From: Jacaranda mimosifolia
Lineage: Eukaryota; Streptophyta; Magnoliopsida; Lamiales; Bignoniaceae
Direction of reading: 5' to 3'
DNA length: 64,000 nucleotides
Assembly: GCA_018894105.1 (NCBI GenBank)
Contig: CM032126.1
Location: 7,715,001-7,779,000 of the forward strand
The stretch's first letter is position 1. Every line of letters starts with the position of its first letter. This document shows, piece by piece, positions 10,824 through 23,572 of the stretch. Below the pieces are notes generated by a model. That model did no database searches, was not told the DNA's origin, and saw only the letters and a list, made by a program, of their open reading frames with translations. Made by a program: the position numbers and the translations under genes.

Positions 10824-11830
10824 AACTCATCCTTCTCCATCCTGCTTTATGTTTTGTTGAGTGGGATGGGATGAGTATATGTGGGTGGAATTGAAATTGC
10901 TAGCCTAATCTCCTCTTCACTTTAACGCTTTTTTTAACCGCACCAAGTTTTGATGAGAAAACATTTGGTTAATTCAGTTGAACAAAATTATTATATATTC
11001 AAATGAAAATTTAAATGATAACTTATTAGCCAATGAATGTAGCCCTTTTACATTTATGAAATTCGTCCAAAAGTTTATAAATTTTAGAAATCGATATTGG
11101 TACAAAGCAATTAACCCGGTGATCAAATAAAGTACTTAATTTGAATTAAAAGGAAAAAGGACTTACCACGGATATTACTTGTTTGCTACAATATTCAATT
11201 AGGACAATCTTTGCTGGAATTGGTAGGGGCCTACAATGGGAGCATTGCTCGGACAGGCAATTGCTGTACTTAGGTGGTCTAATAGGCATTTAAGTGAGGC
11301 TGGTCGGAGATTTGTACAATACGCCCATTGTGATTTTGATCATATTTTATAAGTCGAGCCCTCACACTTTCTAGGAAATTAAAGTAGCTAACGTGACAAA
11401 TGTTATTACAACTTAATTAAAGACAACATTGGAAGAAGGCATGCAAGTACCACAATCCTTGCACCCATCTGCGCATGCATATATATTGTAGTTGAAATCT
11501 CCAATTGATATTTTACTTTTCGTACATATTAGATGTATAACATATTTTTTTATAGAAATATTAAATTGCGAATTACATACATTTAATATATATCTCTGAA
11601 GTGAAATAAAAAATAAAATACCAATTAAAATATACATATTTCAAAATAATTAAAATAATTCAATTTATTTTACCTATACTTGCTTACTTTTATAATGAGA
11701 AAATATTAGTTTATTAATTATCATTTAATAAAAATATAATAGAACTCATCCTTTAAATAGTAGTTATGATTTAACTAAAACATTCTCACAACAAAAGTCA
11801 GAAAATTCAGCATGCATGCCCAAGTGCCAC
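10824..11830. other. AT-rich upstream region of the pectin methylesterase gene, no gene seen
   Basis: I see no convincing coding region here. A minus-strand frame of 74 codons at 11413-11637 ends in a short cysteine-containing tail but matches no family I know. The region presumably holds upstream regulatory DNA of the gene starting at 11935. Confidence 0.5.
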
Positions 11831-11835
11831 TCCGC

Positions 11836-11843
11836 TATAAAAA
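11836..11843 (+). promoter_or_regulatory. TATA box of the pectin methylesterase gene
   Basis: TATAAAAA lies about 95 bases before the start codon at 11935, in a short GC-richer patch after a long AT-rich stretch. The spacing leaves room for a short 5' leader. Confidence 0.65.
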
Positions 11844-11934
11844 GCCCAAGCATTTCTTCTCCATTCGTTTATACTATCATCAATACCCCCAAAGAAAGGG
11901 CCAAAAAATATAAAATAGCTTTATCTTTAATCCA

Positions 11935-14214
11935 ATGGGAACTTCAAAAACTATCATGTTTTGGGTTTTAGCAATATCAAGTTTCATTATACTGTCCAGT
12001 GCAGCAAAAGACGGTTACGAAGAGGCCGTGAGAACTGAATGTGGATACACCAGATATCCAACCTTGTGTGTCCAAACCCTGACAGGATTAGGAGCAGGAA
12101 ATCAAAATGTTAATTTCTTGTCTGCCCTTGTTAACAAAACAATCTCCGAAACTCAGCTGCCTGATTCCTACTTTCAGGCTCTCAGCTCCCATTTCATCTC
12201 CCCCGAAGCTCAACTCAACCGAATGGCCATTGGTAAGACTAAAGCCATTCTTTTTTAGCTGTTCTGTTTCATTTATTGCTATTAGTTAATCCAAGAAAAT
12301 ATTTTTGGGTTTCATTTTTCTTTCTTTCTTTCTTTTTTTTTTTTTTTTGTCTTTTTTTTTTGTAGATTACTGTCACGAACTCATGAAAATGTCACTCAAA
12401 AGACTCAATCAAGCCCTGGACTTGCTTCAGAAATCTCCCGAAAAGCACAAAGCGAACATCCAAACATGGCTGAGTGCAGCTCTAACCTTCCAACAAGCTT
12501 GCAAGGATGCGATTGAGGATCATGTGCCGTCAAATGCGTACATGGCGGAAATTTCCTGGAAAATGGACTATCTTTCTGAACTGGGCAGCAACCCGTTGGC
12601 CCTGGTGAACCGAATCACTGGAAACCCGACAGGGAAATCAGTTCCCACGGGCGGCCGCCGGCTTCTTGAACGAGAAAATTTTCCCATTTGGGTATCGGCC
12701 AGTGACAGAAAATTGCTTCAAAGTACGGAGATAAAAGCAAATGTTATCGTTGCAAAAGATGGAAGTGGGGACTTTAGAACAATCTCTGAGGCGATCCAGG
12801 CCGCCACCGGAAGCCGTTTCGTGATATATGTGAAATCTGGAACTTATAATGAGATAATCAAAACTAACAAGGATGGGATTACCTTAATTGGTGATGGAAA
12901 ATACTCTACTATCATTACTGCAGGTAGAAGTGTTGCCAAAGGTTCTTCCCTACGAGGATCTGCAACTCTTAGTGAGGCGCTCTCTCTCTCTCTTTCTCTC
13001 TGTCTCATTTAATCTACAAAATTATACTCTTTTATTTTAAAAATATTCAATTTTAAAAAAATTATAAAAATAGAACTGTTTAAATAATCATGCGGCAAGT
13101 AAGGAAAAATTATTGAAGGTAACAATGTAAAGCTATGCTAATTAAAAAAAATATCACTCACTCAAAAAACTGATTACTATTAAAATTAATTTGCTTGTAT
13201 GTTACTATTGAAAAGTGTGTTAGTTCACTAAGAGCAAACACCACGTAAGGAATTAATTTAATTTACTTGCATATCAGTATTGAAAAATGCGTCAGTTCAC
13301 TAAAAACAAACACCATGTAAGCAAATTCATTGTTAACAATACTTTTCGTCAAGCAAAATCTTTTTTATTTTTGACTTTTTAATTATTATGATTCTGTATT
13401 ACTACCTCCAACAATTTGGATTTTCGCTCACCAAATGCTATGTAAGTTGTCATATTTTTGCAATTTTCTCTTAATCTTATTATCAGATTAAATTGATCCT
13501 CCTCATGCTTCAGCAATCACCGGCGATCGGTTCATAGCCCGGGACATCGGCTTCCAAAACACAGCAGGCCCGGAAAGCCATCAAGCCATAGCGCTGGCGG
13601 TCGCCTCAGACCATTCGGTGCTATACAGATGCAGCATCGCAGGCTACCAGGACACACTCTATGCACTTTCCCTCCGCCAATTCTATCGCGAATGCGACAT
13701 TTATGGGACGGTGGACTTCATATTCGGCAACGCGGCCGCGGTATTCCAGAGCTGCACTCTGATCCTCCGCCGACCACGCAGCGGTGGCGCCTTCAACGCG
13801 ATCCTGGCAAGTGGGCGCAGCGACCCCGGACAGAATACAGGTTTCTCAGTTCAAAACTGTAAAATCACGGTGGGTTCAGATTTTTCCCCCGTTAAACACT
13901 CGTACAATTCCTATCTGGGGCGGCCCTGGAAACCCTACTCCAGAGCCGTGGTAATGCAGTCGAATATCGACGAGGAGATTTCGGCCCGGGGCTGGGTCGA
14001 ATGGCGGGGGGCCAGCAGTTCCACTTACAAAACACTGTATTTTGCTGAATATGAAAATATGGGCCCCGGCGCCGGGACTTCCGGCAGGGTGAACTGGCCT
14101 GGATTTCATGTCATCGGGACGCCGGAGGCTACGAAATTTACAGTTGCTAGTTTTATTGATGGAAATTCATGGCTGCCATCAACTGGGGTCACTTTCGTTT
14201 CGGGGCTCTCATGA
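11935..14214 (+). CDS. Pectinesterase with N-terminal inhibitor domain (type I PME), 3 exons
   Basis: Pectin methylesterases remove methyl esters from homogalacturonan in the cell wall. Exons 11935-12232, 12366-12971 and 13514-14214 join with conserved frames and GT-AG introns to give 534 residues, a normal type I length. Residues 1-24 are a signal peptide. Residues about 30-180 form the PMEI-like pro-region with cysteines at 36, 45, 102 and 145. RRLL (197-200) and RKLL (214-217) are the usual subtilase processing sites before the mature enzyme. The catalytic domain shows GTYNE (258-262), QDTL (347-350, Asp348), DFIFG (369-373, Asp369) and LGRPW (436-440, Arg438), so the active site is intact. 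Intron 1 ends in a long T-rich tract. The gene looks functional; the exact paralogue cannot be named. Expression in tissue is unknown. Confidence 0.95.
13188..13322. repeat. Imperfect direct repeat in intron 2 of the pectinesterase gene
   Basis: Units 13188-13250 and 13260-13322 (63 bases each, period 72) share blocks such as TAGTTCACTAA or CAGTTCACTAA, and CAAACACCA, with about a dozen mismatches. It is a local duplication with no coding role. Confidence 0.65.
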
Positions 14215-14217
14215 TTT

Positions 14218-17200
14218 AATTATCTCTGACAAAAAAGTAGTTTATATATCTGTTGACAGAAAGGCAGGATTGTGATTGAAAGCTGGAAAATGTGTAGATT
14301 TTATTGATTTGGAGCTGTTTATTGTGTGAATGATTAGCTGCGCTGCTGTAGCAGTAGCACTGATGATAGATTTTAGTATTTATGTGTGTCTCTATCTTTG
14401 TTGCTATATATTTGTGATCTATTGGAATGTCTTTCATTAAAGATGGTAGTTTCCTGTTTTAACTTTATTGAAATGAATTAACTATTTTATTTTATTTTTA
14501 AATAAAAAGAATTGATGTGTGCAATGAAAAATGTCATATTTACATTTTCAGTTATATATAGAATATTTAAGCTGCATTGCAACATAATTACATTTCACCT
14601 TATTATTTTACTCAATAGGAATTAAAAAAAAAAAAAATTCTTAGTCAAATTTCAATGAGGAAGGGAAAGAAAATTCGGTAGTTACATGAATTGAGTGATG
14701 AAATTATTTATTTTGTTAAAAGAATAACTTTCACAAGTTTAAATTTTACTTAAATTATGACTTTCTAAAATTAATAATACATGTAATGACAATAAAAAGT
14801 TTGCTATAAATTATAATGATATTTTTGTTGCCGTTGGGTTATTACTATACGTGTATTGTATATTATCAATAATAACAGTTCAAAATAATAATTTTTTTTA
14901 CTACTAAGTCATTATTAAAATGAAACAAAAAAATTATAGCGTAATACTTATTACTAACAATAACTTTCATAACATTACTTAATTTTTTTAATCATTACTT
15001 ATGTCATCATTTTTTGAGGTGTTTTAAGCACCACTTAAGTAGATTGGCTAAGTTGCAAGTATATATAGGTTAGTTTCACGAGGGTTCTAAATAAGTTGAC
15101 TTTGTGAATTTTAGAAATTACAAAATCAGAAAGGTTGCACCAACCATTTAAGTACTTTCAAACAATTTTGGAAAGAAGAAAGTACTTTTCTTTATTTATT
15201 TAATTTTTTTTATAAGAGTACTTTTCTTTATTTAGTATTAGTGGAATGTACCATAATATATGTAAAAGTTTGCATGGATGTTATTATGAGACATACCAGT
15301 AGATTTATAAGGTTACAAAGGGGTTCCAAATTCGTACTTGCTTTTTAAGAAAGTAAAATGCAATAAAATTTTAATGGGGTTCCCAATTCCCAGGATTTAA
15401 GTTTCTTTAAATTTTTTTCTTATTTAGTTATGATACCTACCTGACTACTAGCGCTAATAAACTCATAATGAATCTTCTTTCTTACCAAACTTCAGCACAA
15501 AATATACATTAGAAGAACTAGAATTTTGTTCAATGAAAATTCTTTGATTTTCACCCCAAAAAAAAAAAAAATGAAAATTCTTTGATACTTAATTCAAGAT
15601 GCAGGTCTTGCATGCTTTTAAGAAAATATATAAAATTTGTTGAAAATAAAACAACATACTATTTAAAAGGTACTTTTGAGTATCCTTATACTATTAATAA
15701 GATATCAAACCCTAGTTATTTGGTGTTTTACCAAATGATGTAAATGCCCTTATTTTTCTTCGTAAATCACATAATTATGATTTATGCAATAACTACCATT
15801 TACATTCAACCCGTTCTACCACTATTATCATTTTATCATATTTATTTACTTTTATTTATGTAAAGATTTGAACAAATAAATTGAAATTATCAAAAAATTA
15901 ATATATATTAAAAATAAATAAAATTTATTCTACACTATAAAATTTTAAACAAGCTTATAGTTTGCCAAATTACTAATTTTTATAATTATTCAAAGAATGT
16001 GTTGAATGAATATGCGTTTAAAAATGTTTTGCTTCATTAATAGATGCATTGCCTGTGTACAAACAATCAAACATATCATTTCAATATAGCTTTTCTTAGC
16101 AAAATATCGATCGCATAGGTTTTCCTATTTTCCTATCCAATTGGAATGTAATTTTTTTTTTTATTTCTTACTCAATTATAATATATGTCTTTTAGCCTTG
16201 TTACTCTGAAATTTCAAACTTAGATTCATTAATATACTTAATCTACTAATCAATCAATAAAACCCATTAACTTGGCTCCTACTTAAAGAGTACATCTGAA
16301 AATTTTATTGAACGTTTAACAACGACTCAATATCCACATCATACTTCATCATATATATATATAAATTTTGAATTCAACAGAAAGCAAGACTAACATGGAT
16401 CATAATAGCATGCAATTATGATCATTATACTCATGATAACAAACAAGAGAGGAAGATTATGGTGAAAAGTGGTTGTCAATGTGTCCTTCAATTCCTCTTT
16501 CACATGCAATGCAAGTTTTCATTTGCCCAAAGCTACACATATTGAGGGCCTACTCCCACAACAGCAACCACATACCCTATGTTGAATTAGAGGGTCGGCT
16601 AATTTGAGCTTTCAGCATCAAATAATAGACCCATTAATTACATCCAAAAATTAATTAATTAATTAATTAAAGGTCCATTTTTGCATATTGATGTGAGGCC
16701 ACTGACAAACAAATTGACAAGTTTCCGATAAATTTAAACTGCAAGTGGAGGGTTTGATGGAACTGGATTAGACTTAAAGATTAATATACATTAGCCAGTA
16801 GAATTGCAAGAAAAAATTAAATGCATGATTTAAAATTTTCCCATATGCATTATTTGGGTGGAAGGATTAATTTAAAAAAGTTGTGCTTGTCGTACTACTA
16901 TATTGTGTCATCTATTATATATGTAACAGCGATGGATCCTCAAGATTAAGAAGTTTTAGGATAAACTCTTATTAGTTATTAGTGTGTGTATTAATATTTA
17001 ATTTTTTCTATGCAGTAGTTTCTTGTTTTAGTTATGGGTACGTTAGTTAATATACAATGTAATTGTTTTGTACTAAATAAATATAAATTTAGATGTAAAA
17101 TGAAATGATAGGTGTTTCTCTATTTCTCTCATTTTTATTTTAAAAAAAAATGTATAGAACATTGACATTTACAGATTGGACTGATTGTATTTTTATTTCC

Positions 17201-18344
17201 ATTCATTATTTTCATCATTTTCAAATGATTTTTTTTATTTTTTTGCTTATAAAAATAGAAAATATGATTGAATTAGTATTGTAGAAATTTCAAAAAAGCT
17301 AGATTGAAAATCAATTTTAATATAGTGTAAAATATTTTAGTGTAATAGATAAAAAAAAGAAATAAATTTTTTAATAAATTACTAGATTATGAGAAGAAAA
17401 TATTAGATTTAAGATGGGTCCCATTATTATGGGATGATAGAAAGAAAAATTATTATTTAATTAGTTAATAGTTTTTAATTATTTTTATTAATATGTACCC
17501 GTATTATAGATTTGATTTGAAAATAATAGGTATGAATATGAAATTAAGAAATGATATTTTGATTCGAAATTTGTAAAAATAATTGAATTTTAATTTTCAA
17601 AACTGTAGAGAGAGAGAGAGAGAGCTGTTTCTATAATATAAGCAATCAAAGCTTAAACGTTTATAATTTTTCAAAATGCTTTGAAAACTACCTTAGCCTC
17701 GTGTTAGATTCATATTTAAAAATGTCTTCCAATATTTGTTGAAAAAGAAAGTAAGATTCTGTAAGTAGTGATACGAAAATAAAAATGTACTTGGATGATC
17801 AGTTGAAATTAAAGTTTGAACAAATTTCACGTAACTACTTGATTTAGTATTTTTATTTTAGGGAAAAAAATAATAATTGACTTGCTTATTTTCAGACCTA
17901 CATTATAGAGTGCTAGAAACAAGGAACACATACACATGACCTTATCTTTTACTCTCAACATGTATAATGAACGTAAAATTTTAATTATATATAGTATTTT
18001 TTATCAAGTAAATGAAATATATTATTGAGTAAAAAAATCACCAATATCGGGATGTCCTCATCACAAAATATATTTATATGTAAATTAACAAACGAAGCAA
18101 CGCCGAACCAACTGGAAATAGAAACCTATTTTAATATTAGCATTTCTCCTTATAAATTTAATTTTACCTTGGCCAACACACTTCTTGTGTTCTCACACTA
18201 ATATTTATTTGGACATTAAATTTTAATAAGAAAAATGTTTTTTTTTTTTCATACTTTAAATAATATATTTTTATATTAAACTATGCAAATTTATGTTTAA
18301 CTTTCCTCTTTCCTTATCAATTTCCTTGAACTTTTTATTTTTTT
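14218..18344. other. AT-rich intergenic spacer without a recognisable gene
   Basis: After the 3' untranslated region of the pectinesterase gene (to about 14460) the sequence is strongly AT-rich, with A or T homopolymers, a TTAA-rich run at about 16649-16671 and a GA microsatellite at about 17606-17624. No coding pattern, known repeat end or RNA gene was recognised on either strand. Confidence 0.6.
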
Positions 18345-18540
18345 AACAAAAAAAGTTTAGATGGGTTCGATGCAGATCACCACCAGGATCAAAACATGCC
18401 CCCAGGTCTTATGGACGCTTATAAGGGTACTTACAGATCGTTCACTAATAGAGCCCTCCTATCGGCAAAGGAAATCGAACACCCAACCTTTGTGAGGCTC
18501 GTGCAGGCTCCTACGCCAACATCCATTGGTCTTGATCTGA
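18345..18540 (-). mobile_element. Probable tRNA-derived SINE, minus orientation
   Basis: Read on the minus strand from about 18540, the text has an A-box-like TGGCGTAGGAG and, about 33 bases later, a B-box-like GGTGTTCGATTTC, the internal RNA polymerase III promoter arrangement of tRNA-derived SINEs. About 110 bases of unique body follow, ending in a T/A-rich tail near 18345. The segment is clearly GC-richer than its flanks. Family and exact ends are unknown and no target duplication was settled. Confidence 0.45.
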
Positions 18541-18760
18541 ACATATATAGTATAAGCAAAAGGTAATACCAGAATGGTAGTTATTTGGGATTTGTCAGGC
18601 CCAAACCAACTCCAAATTGGACCCATAAGAAGCCCAATCCAGTTTAGTTAGGCCCAACTAAGCTTTCGTTCGGGTCGGTCCATATGGACCAAGCCCGGAA
18701 TATTGGCAAAAGGTCCAAAGGGCGGAGCTAAAAAGTACTGAAGAAGCAATCTCCTCTTCT

Positions 18761-18769
18761 TTTGGCGCC
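18761..18769 (+). promoter_or_regulatory. E2F-type binding site upstream of RAD51
   Basis: TTTGGCGCC fits the plant E2F consensus TTTSSCGC and lies about 95 bases before the RAD51 start codon. E2F factors drive S-phase and DNA-repair genes, so the site fits the gene. Binding itself is inferred from the motif. Confidence 0.55.
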
Positions 18770-18859
18770 TCTCGAAACACTTCAAAAACCTCTCTTTTCC
18801 CTCTATCGCACGCTCTCTCTCACACACGCATACACACATACTTAGAGAGACCACTACTG

Positions 18860-21800
18860 ATGGAGCAACAGAGAAGGCAAATTTTGCAGCAAGAGCAACA
18901 GGAGGAAGTGGAAGACGTTCAGCATGGACCTTTTCCTGTTGAACAACTTCAGGTCAGTCATCTCACTCCATTTTTCAATTTTTTTTTTCTTTTCTTTTCT
19001 GTTTCTGGGTTTTTTGTGTGCTTCCTTTTAATGGGATTTCTTTTAGTTCATCAGGATATTTGTAGAATTTTTCAAGCCCCGACCTTTTTGCTTCGGTGGT
19101 TTCTGACACTATTTTTCGGATTGGAAGTTCTCTTCTTTTTGTGCGATTTAATCTTCTTTTTCATTGGCCACGACTCTAAAAAAAAGGTCTTTTTTTTGTT
19201 GAATTTCAGTCTTTTGCTCTTTCTGAAGAAAAGGGATGATTCAGTTTGGTAGAGCTAGGTTGTAGCTACCTTGGTCCAAATTTTTAATAAATTTTGCATT
19301 TTTCCACTCTTGCTTGTTGCTTTTTATGAATCAATCTCTTGTAACTTTTCCTTGTCTAGGCCATGGTGGCTTTTCTGAAATCCATGCTGTCGAATTCTTG
19401 AATCAATAAGGTTTTGGATTTAAAAAAGTGGAATTATTGATTGCTCTAAAATAGTTTAGGCTAGGGGTGTAAGATGAGTCGAGTCGGTTCACAAGCCTCG
19501 TGAGCCGGCTTGATTATAGCTCAAGCTTTAATATGAGTCGAGCTCGAGCTCTATTTTAGTTGTTCGAAAGCTCATGAGTCGGCTCATGAACTTTTTCTTA
19601 TTTTTAAATATTTTTTATATATTAATTAAATAATTAATATATATTAATAATTTACTTTCTTTTTCTAATTTTAAATATTTATTATATATTAATTAATATG
19701 TATTAATAATTTACTTTTTTTCCAATTTTAAATACTTATTATATATGATTAAATAATTATAATAAATGAATAAATTAATATTTTATCAATAATTATAATA
19801 TATTATAATTTAAATCATTATAGTAATTATTATAATATATATTATAATTTAATATATATTTTATTTATAATTATTATTTTAATATTTATTAATTATTATT
19901 AAATAATTATGATATATTAATAATTTAATATTTTATTTAATTTAAAATTTTCTGGTGAGACGGCTCGAGCTCAACAAACTAGGCTCGAGTCTGTAGTTTT
20001 TGTCAAGCTCGACTCATTTACACCCCTAGTCTAGGCCCTTGAACTCCAAATGTTATTCAATGCTAGTTGCTTCTAGTTATCAGTAATGGCTTTCTGAATT
20101 CTTTTCATTTGGCTACACAGTTTGAAAATTGTTTAGTTCTACTGATTTTTCTTTTACTTGCCAAATACATTGCAACTAGTTTCATGGATCTGTTGGAACT
20201 AGGAAAATTGATCTACTGGCTCAGCAGCTGACTTTCGATGATAATCACTCTACAAACTGTCTTTAAATTATAGGCGAACAGCTTATTATGCTGTATTTAT
20301 TTGTTAAAATTCAGTGATGGTATGCTTTGATTAGGATGAGATGAGGTTATGGTGTGTAGAATTTGTAGATGACTAAATGAGTCCAGTTTCATTCCATCAA
20401 ACACAGTCTAAATATATCGTAATAAATATCATTAAGCTTTGAGGCAGCCTTTCTATGATTGCTACTACCAGTGGAGTTCTTTGATATTCTTTTTATTTTT
20501 TTCAAGGTAGAACGGAACACTATTGTTTATAGTTTCCTCAATCAGTATGGGCAAGTGGAACTAACTAAAAAAGAATTCCTTAATCCTTGCTTTTCGCCCT
20601 GATCAATGGCTGTGTATATGAAATAATTCAATAATGAACTTTTCCATACGGATTTTGTGCCCAGGAGGAAACACGCATAAAATTCTCTTATTTACTTTCA
20701 TGGCAGGATGCCAATTTCCTAGCCTAGCAACAAAAGTTGCTCACCGTATTTCTATTAATAGCCCTTGAGTTTTGAGAACTAAAGGCAGCTAATCCCATTA
20801 ATTCTTATAAGTTTTCATTGCTTGTGTGAAAATTTGAAACTTTTGGGTTCTAAATGTTACTTTACCTTTCCTCTTTAAGGCATCAGGCATTGCTGCCCTT
20901 GACATTAAAAAGCTCAAAGATGCGGGCTTGTGCACTGTGGAATCAGTGGTGTACTCTCCAAGGAAGGAGCTTCTGCAAATAAAAGGAATTAGTGATGCAA
21001 AAGTAGATAAGATCATTGAGGCAGGCATGTCCTTCTTGTAACTTTGTCATTTTCTACTTTTTACTGCACAAATAATTCATTCAATTTAAGAAGCGCAAAT
21101 GTCAACAGCTCTTGAATAACCTGCGAAAGCAACAGCTTTGTTTTAACTTTTCTTTTTTGATAAATATCAACAGCTTCAAAATTGGTGCCTTTGGGCTTTA
21201 CAAGTGCCAGCCAACTACATGCTCAGAGGCTTGAAATAATTCAAATAACTTCTGGATCAAAGGAACTTGACAAAATTTTAGAAGGTAATTTCCTACTGAA
21301 CACAAACTATAAATGATTGTCTTGCAGCAGCTGCACAACCCCATATAACTTGTTTGTTTGGACAGGAGGAATTGAAACTGGGTCTATAACTGAATTGTAT
21401 GGGGAGTTCCGCTCTGGAAAGACTCAACTATGCCATACACTTTGTGTCACTTGCCAAGTAAGATCATCCTAATAAATAAGCACTACTAATCTGCTAATTG
21501 TGCAACTGGAAAAGATTCATTGCAACTTTTTAATTGTATTAAATCAGAAAACTTGGAAGGAGATGATGAAAATTCATGTAGCATCATGATTTCTTTATTG
21601 TAAAATTCCATGCTGTTCATCTTATGTTTAACCAGCAAGTTAGTAGAATCATGGTCTTTTCATCAGGAAGTCATCTCAACTTCTTGGCAAAGGTTCATAT
21701 CTTTTTTCTGCCAGCTCAACTAACCTGCAACTGAAATTATATTTCAGCTTCCATTAGACCAAGGTGGTGGTGAGGGAAAAGCTATGTACATTGATGCTGA

Positions 21801-23001
21801 GGGGACATTCAGACCACAAAGACTACTACAGATAGCAGATAGGTCAAGACAACTTCCTCAAGATGAAACACTTTGTATCCATTTGTATGTTGCATTGGTT
21901 TTCTTAATTATCTCAAAGTGCTCAAAAAATGTAGATTTGGGTTGAATGGTGCTGATGTGTTGGAGAATGTGGCCTATGCCCGAGCTTATAACACTGACCA
22001 TCAATCTAGGCTTCTGCTTGAAGCTGCATCCATGATGGTGGAAACCAGGTATCACCTAGTTTTTATGCTTATATTCCTAGAGAAGAATTTTCTGCTTTTG
22101 CTACAATATTGAGGCCAAGGATTGACTACCATCATGTATCTTCGAACTTTGCCTCAGTTATACTTCAATTCATATCTCCATTATGGAAATGCTACATATA
22201 ATTGGATGCTTTCTCCCCCTCTCTCGTTAACTTATTGACTACCGGCAATTTTATATCAACTCATTGAATTGATTGTGTTCTATTATCTAGAACTGTTTCC
22301 ATCTCTCCCATTCAGCACCACGCAGTCTAGATATTACAGTTTTTGCCTACTTAGTCCTCCGATGATTCTCTTTTATAGAGTTAACTGATTCAGTATTCTT
22401 TATTTTCAACCCAAACCTCATAACTGATAACACATCTCGATCACACAGGTTTGCTCTAATGATAGTAGATAGTGCCACTGCACTTTATAGGACAGATTTC
22501 TCGGGAAGGGGGGAACTATCGGCCAGGCAAATGCATCTCGCTAAGTTCTTGAGGAGCCTTCAGAAATTAGCAGATGAGGTAGTTTCTCTCTCCATCATCC
22601 TGTGGAGATTTCAGGTAAAACTACCATTCATGATCAATATCGTGCTCTTATGGTTGAAACTTTTTTCTCCACGCTTGTAGTTTGGCGTTGCTGTTGTTAT
22701 AACTAACCAAGTTGTCGCTCAAGTGGATGGTTCTGCCATTTTTGCCGGCCCTCAAATCAAACCTATTGGTGGTAACATTATGGCCCATGCAACTACAACA
22801 AGGTTTTTTGTTGTTTTCCTACATTCTTGCTAAGATATTAGGGGCTGGTCGCCTAAATATGACTTTTCTACTGACAGACTAGCTTTGCGAAAAGGAAGAG
22901 GAGAGGAGCGCATATGCAAAGTTGTGAGTTCTCCATGTTTGGCTGAAGCTGAAGCAAGATTTCAGATAACTGCAGACGGTGTAACAGATGCGAAGGACTG
23001 A
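18860..23001 (+). CDS. RAD51: DNA repair recombinase RAD51, 9 exons
   Basis: RAD51 forms filaments on single-stranded DNA and carries out strand exchange in homologous recombination in the nucleus. Exons 18860-18952, 20880-21024, 21174-21284, 21366-21457, 21748-21842, 21935-22048, 22449-22578, 22681-22802 and 22878-23001 join in frame to 341 residues, matching plant RAD51 length. The N-terminal domain has a helix-hairpin-helix (about 63-78, [16 protein letters not shown]). The RecA core has Walker A GEFRSGKT (129-136), Walker B LMIVDS (220-225), and the ITNQV and GGNIMAHA segments of the DNA-binding loop region. The start was chosen because the next methionine would remove the conserved acidic N-terminus. 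Intron 2 needs a GC donor (21025). Intron 1 (1.9 kb) holds a hAT MITE. Near-complete family identity makes DMC1 unlikely. Confidence 0.97.
19462..20028 (+). mobile_element. hAT-type MITE in RAD51 intron 1
   Basis: Terminal inverted repeats TAGGGGTGTAA and TTACACCCCTA bound a 567-base AT-rich element with no coding capacity. The flanks GTTTAGGC (19454-19461) and GTCTAGGC (20029-20036) form an 8-base target duplication with one mismatch, as expected of hAT elements. Near both ends GAGTCG and GCTCGAG words recur as sub-terminal repeats. Confidence 0.85.
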
Positions 23002-23226
23002 TTATCGTAAGCCTGAAATTTTGGGTGAACGACCATTACTTAGTATCAATTGTTCATTTTAAACAAACAGGGAAATCATCTTTTCCCTCTTGGAAAAGTT
23101 GATTTCTGAAGACCTTTTTTCCATTTTTGTAGTAGATTGTTTCTTCAAAATGTGTTTTTATATCTATTCAATCCATTTTCTTGTGACATTAATGTGAATG
23201 AATGTAGGTAGGAGTGAAAATTTTTA

Positions 23227-23569
23227 CACTATGTTTGGTTTAAGGAATTTGATAAAGGAGAGGAAAATATTAGTGAAAAGGAAAACAAAAGTAAAGAAAT
23301 ATAAAATTTCAAACTTGTTTGGTTGTAGAAGAAAATAATGAAGAAAACAATGGTAGATGAATGTGTTAGGAGGAGAGAAAGATCAAATGGATTTTTCCCT
23401 AATTTTTCTTACCATTTTGTGAGGAAAGTTTATTTTTTTTCAAATTCATTATATTTTTCCCTTAGTTTTCCTTTCTTTAGTATTTTTCTTATTAACCAAA
23501 CAATTAAAAATATTTTCCGTAGCATTTTCTTTTCTTTTCCTTATCAAAATTCTTGAACCAAATATAGTG
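23227..23569 (+). mobile_element. Tourist-like MITE downstream of RAD51
   Basis: The ends CACTATGTTTGGTTTAAG and the inverted form CTTGAACCAAATATAGTG enclose 343 AT-rich bases. TTA flanks both ends (23224-23226 and 23570-23572). The inverted repeats extend about 40 bases inward with few mismatches. It is a different family from the 9930 group. Confidence 0.8.
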
Positions 23570-23572
23570 TTA

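Noticed and set aside
11413..11637. Minus-strand frame of 74 codons ending in a cysteine-bearing tail upstream of the pectinesterase gene
   Set aside because: No signal peptide plus cysteine pattern of a known peptide family fits, composition is that of the AT-rich surroundings, and nothing supports splicing.
12305..12365. Apparent start of the second pectinesterase frame within a T-rich tract
   Set aside because: The tract is the 3' end of intron 1; the frame is only coding after the acceptor at 12365.
18648..18854. Minus-strand frame just upstream of RAD51
   Set aside because: It arises from the CT/CA-rich leader and promoter of RAD51, and its translation is low-complexity.
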